This document shows, piece by piece, positions 55,731 to 64,000 of a stretch of 64,000 nucleotides of DNA. Where the stretch lies: assembly GCA_004835665.1 (NCBI GenBank), contig RBKR01000020.1, forward strand, positions 930,001 to 994,000, read 5' to 3'. The notes under the pieces are model-generated. The model worked only from the letters and a program-made list of their open reading frames with translations. It did no database searches and was not told the DNA's origin. Made by a program: the position numbers and the translations under genes. Every line of letters begins with the position of its first letter. The stretch's first letter is position 1. This DNA is from Phoma sp. XZ068 (taxonomy: Eukaryota; Ascomycota; Dothideomycetes; Pleosporales; Didymellaceae).

Positions 55731-55957
55731 TGGGCTGGCGCTGCTGCCACTGCGAATACCTAAACCGCGGGCCAAGCGACGAGAAGGCACCGTGTCAGAG
55801 TCACGCCAGGAATCCGGGGTGCACGCATGGAGCGTGCTGGCAGTGTCATCTGTTTATTGCGAACCCACCAGCAGCGCATGCTGAGTTAAAGTACATCAAG
55901 CAGTGTAAGAAGGAGGAGAGGAAGGAGAAGGGAGGGGTTAGGTGTGTTGTGATGTAG
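55731..55957 (+). CDS. Small Cys/His-rich putative zinc-binding protein, 75 aa
   Basis: The ATG lies at 55730-55732 with good context (CAACATGGG). The protein begins MGWRCCHCEYLNRGP and continues APCQSH, NPGCTHGACWQCH, so eight Cys and several His fall within the first 46 residues. This looks like a small treble-clef or knuckle-type zinc module with a Trp-Arg-Cys start. The C-terminus is a Lys/Glu-rich helix (KYIKQCKKEERKEKGG). The last residues CVVM match a C-a-a-x form, so prenylation is conceivable but untested. It is divergent from the 85-aa gene with about 275 bases between them. Confidence 0.6.
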
Positions 55958-56217
55958 GAAGGCGTGGAGCATCAAGAAAGTCGAGGAACCGGAGCCATTG
56001 AACACCAACGCACAAATGTTTTCTCGCGAATGTTATTTGCACATGGTATGTGTTCCTAAGGTGAAGTTGATGTTCACACCGAGGTGGCGACTTCCTGTTT
56101 GGGCGCTAGCGCCTTCGCTTGCAGGTGGTCTGCGCCAAGGCGACTCCGCACCAGGTCAATTTCGACTTGTGTCTCTGCTCTGACGACGACCAGACCATCA
56201 CTCTCACATCCGACAAA

Positions 56218-56721
56218 ATGGCACCCTCAGCAACCGGAGGCAAGAAGCAGAAGAAGAAGTGGTCCAAGGGCAAGGGTACGTGACGCCGCACTCAGCACCG
56301 CACCCCTCAAAATTCGACTCCGGCTTCAGGAAGCGCACACTCGACCACCCGCCTCTGTGCACACGGCGCATTGCGAGGACACATAGAGGATTGGGCTAAC
56401 AGCCGCACAGTCAAGGACAAGGCCCAGCACGCTGTCGTCCTCGACAAGAACGTCACCGACAAGCTCAACAAGGATGTCCAGTCGTACCGCCTGATCACCG
56501 TTGCCACCCTCGTCGATCGTCTCAAGATCAACGGCTCGCTCGCACGGAAAGCCCTCAACGACCTCGAGGCCAACGGTCAGATCAAGAAGGTTGTCGGTCA
56601 CTCGAAGCTGTCCGTCTACAGTACGTCCCACACCCATCCGAGACTCGGATCCCCCTCGTAAAAGAGCACAATGGACAACTGCTAACGCGACACAGCCCGT
56701 GCTGTCGGTGATGCCGAGTAA
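56218..56721 (+). CDS. 40S ribosomal protein eS25 (Rps25), 97 aa
   Basis: Small-subunit ribosomal protein at the head of the 40S, needed for some IRES-type initiation. Exons 56218-56275, 56411-56620 and 56696-56721. The first exon gives MAPSATGGKKQKKKWSKGK, the lysine-rich tail of eS25. Exon 2 gives VKDKAQHAVVLDKNVTDKL, then TVATLVDRLKINGSLARKAL and GQIKKVVGHSKLSVY, the winged-helix part. Exon 3 adds TRAVGDAE. The 135-nt and 75-nt introns have GTACGT donors and CACAG acceptors; the second has a GCTAAC branch. Length is normal for the family. Confidence 0.96.
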
Positions 56722-57338
56722 ATCTGCCACCCAGTGAAATGAAGTAGACGCGGACCTCGGTGCTCTTTTCAGCTTTTCAACGACATTCCTCTTTCCCAGT
56801 TTCCAATCGGCGTCATCACGAACGGGTCTTCACGGACAATAGGGCATGAAAGGAGGACAGGCGATCGGTACAGCACCGCGCCTGTAGGCCGTGTCGGTTA
56901 TGTATTGAATGAAAAAGATATCCGAACTCAACCATCTCTTTGGATCTGGATGTGATGTGCACGTCGAGTGCTTGACAATTGTGACGTGGCAGACAACAGT
57001 TTTTGAAGAGACATGACCCACAAGGCGCTCTGAAACGTCTGTTGGATGTTGGACATTTATCGAACGTTCGGATATCGATCTGGATGACGCCCACCAGTCT
57101 AACAGTCGCCCTATCCGCGTCATAATGGCTCTCGATTGCACCCCGCTAATGTACGAATGCTCAATAGGGTGGCTGAGGTTCAGAGATGACAGACAAGCGT
57201 ATCAACATTCCCGCTGTATACGTGCGTCATCTATACATGCGTACCAACATTCACTCCATGCCCAACACCTGAATACTCCACATGTGCCGCAAATGAATAA
57301 TATACAACCAAATCGCTCCAGCAACACATGCAACATCC
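56722..57338. other. Intergenic between convergent genes, no gene seen
   Basis: 3' flanks of eS25 (+) and the MAPR-like gene (-). No credible frame. Confidence 0.4.
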
Positions 57339-58274
57339 CTACTCATACTTCCTAACCGGCCTCGACTTCTCCGCCTGCTCGCACAGCGGCTTCTCAGGGA
57401 GATACTTCTCCCATCCCGTCGGGCGATCCACAACCCCCGCCTTGAAATACGGCTTCCCCTTATCCCCCCGAAACAGCGCATGCCAGTGCGCCAACCCCTC
57501 CGCCATCTTCTGCTGCGCCTGCCTCTTCTCCTGCGCAGCGCGGTTCTTCATCTCGCCCTTGCTCAGCGGCTTTCGCTGAGCCGCGCTCGCGATTACTTCC
57601 GGCGCGGCGTCGGGTTTCTCCTCGGGGTCGATCGGCATGAACATGCGCTCTACGCCGCGCAGGTCTGGTGTCGCGTCTTCGGCGAAGCAGCCCGTTAGGA
57701 AGGCGCGCGCGGCGTCGCGGCCTGCGAAGAAGTGGTATGAGCCGCCGGGCCCGTAGGTCTGGGGGGAGACGGAGACGTCGTAGATTGTGCCGTTGAGGGC
57801 GAGGTAGATTGGTTTCGAGGGGTCGGAGCCGTCGTATTGGAGGAGCTGGCTGTCGGTGAGGGAGATTTGCCCTTTCTGGGGGTTTGTTAGAGCAGCTCAG
57901 TGATATCGCATCGTGCTGTTTGGAAAGGGGGTGTAGTGAGGAGTGGGGTTACGTACGAAGAGGCCTTTCCATTCCCGTATGCGTGTCCATTTCGCGTTGT
58001 AGCCCCATGTCATGCTTGTTCCGCTCGTGCTCAAATATGACAGTCCTGCGCTGAGCAGCGCCAGGCCACCGAGTACACGCAGGACGTCTAGGACGGAGAA
58101 GCCGTTGGATGTTTTGGCTGCCTGGTCGTGCACCGCCGCCTTCAGCTCTTTCTTAGCCTCCGAGGTTGACGCAGGCGCACGTGGAATGGGAACTGTGTCG
58201 TCATGGCTTGCGGTCGAGGTGTCGGAGGTTGCGGTGGTAGTAGCCGGCTTGCGGTAGCGGGCTGGTGTCGACAT
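57339..58274 (-). CDS. MAPR / cytochrome b5-like heme-binding membrane protein, 284 aa
   Basis: Exons 58274-57957 and 57875-57339; the 81-nt intron has a GTACGT donor and a CCCCAG acceptor. The N-terminal ~60 residues are polar (MSTPARYRKPATTT). One membrane helix follows at about 62-82 (VLDVLRVLGGLALLSAGLSYL). The cytochrome-b5-like heme/steroid-binding domain reads ISLTDSQLLQYDGSDPSKPIYLALNGTIYDVS, then YGPGGSYHFFAGRDAARAFLTGCF. This is the MAPR pattern in which a Tyr, not a His pair, ligates heme. The C-terminus is charged and ends WEKYLPEKPLCEQAEKSRPV. Relatives such as Dap1 support P450 enzymes of sterol synthesis at the ER. This protein is longer, so the exact role is inferred. Confidence 0.88.
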
Positions 58275-58873
58275 TATGTCGGTAGACGGAAGATTGTAAA
58301 AAGGCTTCTAGGTTCTCGAACTGCGAAGTATCTGGTATAGCGCGAATTCGTGCTTGTAGAGCTGTTCAAGTCAGTACGGGACTATAGTGTGCGTGTCCAA
58401 ACGCTGTTCGGAAACCTGCGGGTATCGTACCTGAACCAACTTGAACGACAAACCTCAAACAACAGTGTCAAGTAAATGAAAGTAGAAGTGGAGAGACCAC
58501 GTCTTCAAACGCACAACAAGAGGGGTGGAAACCGGTCCGAGGTAGCGGAGATAAATTGCATCCAAGCTTGGAGCTGTGAGAGTCCACATTCGGCAGAAGA
58601 GCGGCAGTGACGCAGATCATCCGGAATCCGCCAGCTTTCATTGGCTTCACCCCTTCGCTAACTCAGCCACATCCACACTTACTGGAGGTTTTGGTCGAAG
58701 TTGTAAGTAGTGTAACTAGTTATTTGTATTTGCATTTATCTTCTCGACACGATTTGTCCTTCACGACTTGCTGTCGACGCTACCTGCGCGCTAGGACGCT
58801 CATTTCCTTTCAGTACAGCACATTCCTTCATCCTTACATTCAAACCATATATTTACATGATGCGAAAACTCCA
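58275..58873. other. Intergenic, tandem minus-strand genes
   Basis: Promoter of the MAPR-like gene and 3' flank of GTR2. No gene is seen. Confidence 0.4.
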
Positions 58874-60270
58874 TTATGAAGCTGCGTCGTTGGTGGCTAC
58901 AATCTCGACCTGAGCCTCTCGATCGCCCTTGGGAAAGACCTTTTTGAGCCCTGCCTGGAAAACGCCGACATTGTAGTCGATGATGGCTTTCTTCTCCGCG
59001 GGACTATCATCGCCCATGATGCAGACGAGTGCAAGGTACCTACACTTGTCAGTAATGCTCTGGTCAGGGCGTGAAGAAACCCACTTGTTTAATTCTCGTA
59101 GGTACAGATACCTGGCTCCTTTCCGTTCCATGGTGATAAGGCTCTCGGCATCTCCATTGCCTTTCTCAAGTAACTCATCTTCTGGTGTTTGATTCTCACG
59201 TTCGTAACCGTAGATTTCGGCTACATCGACTACGACATCGATATAATCTGAACATATCTCGTAGTTTCCTATGTCTGTGGGCGTTGTGTCGGTAGCCACG
59301 TAGATCTTGCTCATGATATCGAAGAGGTATGCCTTCTCGATGTTACATGCTGCACACAGGTTATTGAGTAACGCTTCGAGCGTCGGTAGTTGTGGTATCA
59401 GCTTTTGAATGACTTTACTGAAGCCTTCGAAGATGGAATGATCGTAGATGCTAGTCTGATAAAAGGATATGGGTGCTTGCTCGTAGCCGTTGTCGCTGAG
59501 CTCGTCCTGCACTCTCTGGATGATGTCGCGGAAAGTGTCTCCTCGGAAATCGTCTGATAAGCCATCGACTTTGTGTACGAAGACTTCGATATTGATGTTG
59601 GGATATGAGTGCTGTAAGTTGAGAATCGTGAGGTTGAGTCTAGCGATGGCATCGAGGTACTCGTCTTGCGCATCGATAACCCATATGAGTGCGCCGATCT
59701 CGTCGAAGATGTTGTCTGTGTCAAATGCAGGGTCGAAGTAGTCCAGATGGCCAGGTAGATCCCAAACCTGGAAGTCCATGAACGAGCTGATCGACGCGGT
59801 TAGTGGGTGCACAGCTACCCTTCAGACTTGTACTAACTGCATCGACTCCTTCTTAATCCTATAAGTCGTTTCGAGGAACAGCGTTTCGCTTGGAGGCAGC
59901 TTATGGAAGACTACATTGGCTATGGATGACTTGCCACTCCTAGTGAATCATGTCAGCCACAAATAATCGTCAGAGGCAGTTTCGCTCACCTCCTCTGGCC
60001 CATGAGTAGCAACCTAGGCTTCCCATCTCTCCCTTTGCTATTCGGGACACGGCCTGTGTGATATTGTTGACTGAAGTCGACCGGCGGCTGGTCGGCGCTT
60101 GGTAAGTCCTGTAGGAAACGCTCCATGGTCAACTGTGCCCCTGGCTTCAAACTCGACGCTTGCACGACAGATTGCACCGACGGTCTTCGCGCTCCATCTT
60201 CCTCGAAAATATGCTGCCCAAGTCCCTCTGCTGAGAACGCGGATACCTGCCGGCTAGGACGGCGACTCAT
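58874..60270 (-). CDS. GTR2: Rag GTPase Gtr2 (RagC/D type), 416 aa
   Basis: Partner of Gtr1 on the vacuole membrane in the EGO complex, which signals amino-acid supply to TORC1. Exons 60270-59990, 59939-59838, 59786-59085 and 59039-58874. The P-loop reads MGQRRSGKSSIANVVFHK (about 90-107), with the Arg-Ser form typical of Rag proteins. DFQVWDLPGHLDYFDP is the switch II region, and VFVHKVDGLSDDFR replaces the usual NKxD as in Rags. FYQTSIYDHSIFEGFSKVIQKLIPQLPTLE is the RagC hallmark at the start of the dimerising roadblock domain. The last intron (45 nt, GTGGGT donor) is a multiple of three without stops; removing it restores RELNK-YLALVC. The N-terminal ~75 residues are an extra disordered stretch. 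Confidence 0.93.
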
Positions 60271-62435
60271 GACGTGTAGTAGTACAGGGTATAAAGCTTA
60301 AATCAAAGACTGAAGAGAGGGGAAACGACTTGTGAAAAAAATGCTAGGCAGCAGAGCGCAAGTGAGGTTCGACCTTCTCTTTCCTCTTCACCAGCCTGGC
60401 ATGTCGTGGTGTCGCGTGCAGGTGCCTTCCGAACTTTCGATGCCGGCCCGTAGATATGGAAAATGACGTGGGAGGGTAAACGGTCCAGCCACCAACACAG
60501 GGCTTGTGCAGGGAGAAGTCGCGGTGAAGGCAAGGAAATGACAGAGTGATGGAGCAATCAGCGCTCGCCGTGTGGTACTACAAGAGTAACACGTGTAGGC
60601 AGGCAACCTTTGTGACGGTACGAAGCCGGCTCTCAAGGCACGGCAACACCGCAGCGGTAGGGCTGAAGAAGGGCCTGCGAAGCGTGCGGCTGTGGATGAA
60701 AAAAGAATGTACGGCGCAGCGCAGTTGATACACGATGTGAGCAGAAGGAAATCTATCTCGACGATGACGCAACAGGGTAGGGCAGCAGAGGGAAAAGAAT
60801 GTAGCGGGCGCTCACCTCCATAGTTGGGCTCCGGTGCAATAGCAATATGGCAATAGTAATAGCCCTTTTTTCCTTTCAGCGCACGGTCAGCGCAGCGGTG
60901 TATGATATGCGTTCCCTAGGCTTCTGGACGTTGTCCTCGATTCGAACGATGACAGAAAGCCGGTGGGAGCGTTAGGGCTGCAAGGATCTTCCTTTCTAAT
61001 TTCCGCGCTGTGAGTGGCTGATTGGGCGACTGCAGCTGCTCTGTGATCAAGGAAGAGGCACGCGGCGCGGCGGGATCGAGGTGCTGGATCCGATAAGTGT
61101 GAGTTACGTCGTCCACACAGCTCTGCGGGCACGACATGTCTCTCCGGGCTGAAAGCCGCAATCTTGGTACGCTTGTGTCGCGTGCAAACGGCTTGCAAGG
61201 CCCCTTCGCTTAGGCGAGGATCTTCAGGAACAACCTGTACCTACAACGCCCTCACCATCATCGCACAGCAAGTTTTCATACACCGCACACCGGCTTCGCG
61301 TGGCTTCCTTTTTCCAGCCCGTTCCGAAGTCTATATCTCGGCCCGGACGGTTGTTCTAATCGGTCGCGACTGACTCGAAAGCTTACAGCTCCTTCATGCG
61401 CTAGTCAAAACTCACTCGGGCGCCTGTCCGCGGTCCGCAGCATTTCATCCGCCAAATCGTTGTTGTACCTCGTACACCCTCTCATGATTATGTGCGACGA
61501 CAGCGTTCACATGTGCGATGTCGGTGTAAGAAGGGCCGACGACTTGAAGGCTTGGTCCTTCGGTAAAGTGTGCGAAGCTCCCAACTCCACGATAATGTCA
61601 AAGTACTGCCACAGATCATCAAAAGGTCCTCAACATGTCTCTATTGTCCCTTGAAACATGGCATATTTAAGATTCTTTGTTTTTTAACTTGTCCGAAAGG
61701 ATCCGACCACGGTAAAGAGGCATTAACACTGGCTTCCCGCGAAGTAATTCCAGCACACCACCATTGTCAGCTTTGTAGTCTTGAACAACTCTGACGCTAC
61801 CCTTACCTGTCACGCCACAATAAACCACTTCGTCAGTGTGTAATGCGCAGTCAGATTTCGTCCTTGAGAAGGATTCCGCGATGCAGCATGATTCGTTGGT
61901 GCACGATCCGTCGCAAGCACTAAGTCTTTTCTTTTTCTGTAAAACACGTTCGAGCTGCCAGCAAACCCCTGATCGATTGGTATGCTTGAGTTTCGGATGA
62001 CCCTGGACCAGGGAGCATTCAATATAACGGTTTGCCTCACTATCACAGCTGGCTCTTGGTAATGGCATTCGCTATTTGACGTGCATATATCTCAGGTGAA
62101 TCCCTGCCTTGAGCTGATGAAAGCTTGGGCTGAGGCTGTGTGATTCATTTCGAGGTGAGTTTTTAGTTATGTTTTATGCTGAGAAGACCTCAACGAAAGG
62201 ACTTGGTAGTCTTGCTTATATGAATATTACGGAAGGCTAACGTGTACAGGGCAGGTCTGAAACACTTTCACATGTTATGTTTAACATCTACAAGGCTTCT
62301 CTAATGGAGACTCGCCGACGTGGCATTGTAATTTTAGGAGCTGAAACTGGCACACTCCGGGTGTATCCGGTATAATCACTCCAGATTCCAGAACACTCAT
62401 TTTTGCTACGCTCCCTTGGCACCACACGTCCGCTA
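60271..62435. other. Gene-poor stretch, no convincing gene
   Basis: About 2.2 kb. The largest clean frame is 133 codons on the minus strand (62068-61667, ATG start). It has eleven Cys but no signal peptide and no recognisable motif; it is left uncalled. The rest is short frames. The first ~600 bases should hold the GTR2 promoter. Confidence 0.35.
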
Positions 62436-63037
62436 TCACTCTGCCTGCGCCTCCTTTGCGGCTTCTTCTGCGGTGTTTATGACTGCATAGGCTAGAAGTT
62501 GGTACAAGACTCCTTCCTCGCTGCAAAGGAAGAACTGGTTGGTGAGTTCAACGTAAGCTGGAGCTCTTATTAATTTGTACGCTAGCAGAAACTGGGCATG
62601 TCGTTCCTGAGTCTCTTGCCACATCCTCTGGCGCAACTACCTATGCTTCTCTTCTTGCTGCTCTTTCTCTCGATACTGCTGTTCTCGCCTCTGCTATCCG
62701 AGCCATTTCAGGTCCGCATGAGTTACCAATCTATGTCCTGAATATTGCAACGCTGCCCATCTTACCATCCGACTCTCTGCTCTTACTTCGCGGCCTGCAT
62801 CACCAATACCAGGACCGGGTTCAAGTACCTCGAACATCACTCTGCGACATGTAGTACACTTAATTCGCCCAGCGCTGCCAGACTTCACCCATTTCTTTAG
62901 TCACTTGGCTTCAAAGATATGGTGACATCCGTCTACTGCGACAGGCCTGTAGAAATCTCAAATCTCTGGTCGCAGACGGGGAAAGCAAGTTCTTGGAGCG
63001 TGTCGAGAAATATTTGCTCCGATATGGTTGGGGGCAT
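62436..63037 (-). pseudogene. RING-finger protein pseudogene (frameshift and three in-frame stops)
   Basis: The ATG at 63037 starts MPPTISEQIFLDTLQELAFPVCDQRFE. A one-base loss near 62950 moves to PVAVDGCHHIFEAK, then TGA at 62903-62901, then LKKWVKSGSAGRIKCTTCRRVMFEV. The pattern C-x-H-x-F-x3-(stop)-L-x2-W...C-x2-C-R is a RING/H2 finger with TGA where the zinc-binding Cys should be, and FPVC where CxxC is expected. The same frame then continues with TAG at 62696-62694 and TAG at 62639-62637 to RQRMWQETQERHAQF and its own stop at 62436. Related RING proteins are numerous in Dothideomycetes. With two zinc ligands and the frame lost, it cannot make a working ubiquitin ligase. Confidence 0.75.
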
Positions 63038-63240
63038 ATTGAGCTGAGCTATGGATGTGTGAAAGTGAAGATATTGAGGTCGGCACTTGTTTGTTATGGG
63101 TTGCCCATATGGCTTTGGACTGACAAGTGAAAGGTAACCGGAAATACGTATTTACTCATACCACCCTTTTTGCAGTGGTCAACTTCCTCTCACTTGTGGT
63201 AAGTTACTAATTCAATGCATCGCTATCGTCCGGGCATTGA

Positions 63241-63957
63241 TTAGATTCCAAACCATGCCAAATCATCCGCCTCGTGCACCGGCACTGTATGGCCCACGCC
63301 CCGCGCTTCGTACCCTACCAACTTGCTTCCATCGCCATACACGATTTTTGTATAGCTCGCCTGTGGCGTGTTTGTTACGTTTCTCGCGAACACCACCCCT
63401 TGCATACCCGACCACTGTTTCAACTGCTCGCCAAAATTCGGGATCTTAACAAGCGTATCCGCAGTCCCATGCCACGTGGCCAACCTAGGATACTTCCCAG
63501 TGTACCCAGGATACATAGCCTTTGCGATTCTAACCCACTCGGCCTGGGTCTTGATGTTGAGTCCATTGGCGCATTTGGGGTCTGCAGAGATGGGAGATGC
63601 GCCAGGACTACCTGCCAAACAACCGGCAGCGACGCCAGAGTAGCACGTCGCTGCTGCGAATACGTCAGGGTAGGTGGCCATGAGCACGTTGGTCATCATG
63701 CAGCCTGAACTGGAACCTGTGACGAATACCTTCGCGGGGTCGGCGGAGTATTTGGAGATGGTGTAGTTGATCATGGATGCGAGGCCTTGGTTATCGCCGC
63801 CGGCGTTGCGAGATAGACCTTTGGCGGTGTTGACTTCCCAGCAGTTGGAGTCGCGCTTGGAGGAAGGGAAGATGGTGATGAAACCTTTCTGTTCGGAGAG
63901 GGTATTGTACGATGTTTGTGCGGCGTAGCCTTCGCCGCTACCGCCACAGCCATGCAG
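63241..63957 (-). CDS. Secreted CE1-type esterase (acetylxylan/feruloyl esterase, PHB-depolymerase-like), C-terminal exon
   Basis: The last exon gives 238 residues from a CTCAG acceptor before 63957 to TAA at 63241; the earlier exon(s), with the signal peptide, lie beyond the right edge. It opens with LHGCGGSGEGYAAQ, the oxyanion-hole loop. The nucleophile is in VFVTGSSSGCMMTNVL (G-x-S-x-G). The acid is in ATWHGTADTLVKIPNF and the histidine in ARGVGHTVPVHE. Cys pairs (SNCWE, CYSGVAAGCLAG) are as in fungal CE1 enzymes that remove acetyl or feruloyl groups from plant xylan. Acetylxylan and feruloyl esterase cannot be separated from this part. Confidence 0.88.
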   Translation of the reverse strand: MHGCGGSGEGYAAQTSYNTLSEQKGFITIFPSSKRDSNCWEVNTAKGLSRNAGGDNQGLASMINYTISKYSADPAKVFVTGSSSGCMMTNVLMATYPDVFAAATCYSGVAAGCLAGSPGASPISADPKCANGLNIKTQAEWVRIAKAMYPGYTGKYPRLATWHGTADTLVKIPNFGEQLKQWSGMQGVVFARNVTNTPQASYTKIVYGDGSKLVGYEARGVGHTVPVHEADDLAWFGI

Positions 63958-64000
63958 CTGAGATGGTGTTAGTTCGAATGGTGAAAGCTGACAGGTATCA

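Overview
This window is nuclear DNA from a filamentous ascomycete. Genes are split by short introns (mostly 45-90 nt, GT...AG with CTGAC or CTAAC branch sites). The products include cytosolic ribosomal proteins, COPI, APC/C, SAGA and Rag-GTPase subunits. The mix of a PTH11-like rhodopsin-domain protein, a secreted CE1 esterase, a GH125 mannosidase and RING and phosphotransferase relics suggests Dothideomycetes, perhaps Pleosporales. That placement is inference from gene style; no sequence search was possible.

Layout. 0-10 kb: 5' end of a probable ELO fatty-acid elongase (-), a proline-rich protein (-), a single-pass membrane protein (+) and a PHD-finger protein (+) behind a long pyrimidine-rich upstream region. 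10.6-12.6 kb: adenosine kinase (+) and an intron-containing tRNA (-). 12.6-17.3 kb: a gene-poor block holding a broken APH-family phosphotransferase pseudogene. 17.3-28 kb: an accessory-type run of rhodopsin-domain protein, nitrilase, MFS transporter, a small Cys-containing protein and a secreted beta-lactamase-like protein, all +. 28.3-44 kb: a housekeeping block of ribosomal protein uL2, Apc4, delta-COP, a large acidic protein, a NIPA-type Mg2+ transporter and an AMPK-type glycogen-binding-domain protein. 46-54.5 kb: GH125 mannosidase (-), a coiled-coil protein (+) and Spt20 (+). 55-60.3 kb: two small divergent Cys/His-rich genes, ribosomal protein eS25, a MAPR/cytochrome-b5-like membrane protein and the Rag GTPase Gtr2. 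60.3-64 kb: a second gene-poor block with a RING-finger pseudogene, then a CE1-type esterase cut by the window end.

The genes do not form a biosynthetic cluster. Most are single-copy housekeeping genes interleaved with catabolic or secreted enzymes. I see no convincing new multi-gene system. The most useful observations are a transit-like N-terminal extension on adenosine kinase, two gene remnants with definable lesions, the paired Cys/His-rich small genes, and a delta-COP gene whose first coding exon is the start codon alone. Exon boundaries were read by eye from splice signals, reading frame and family conservation; total coding lengths were checked to be divisible by three.
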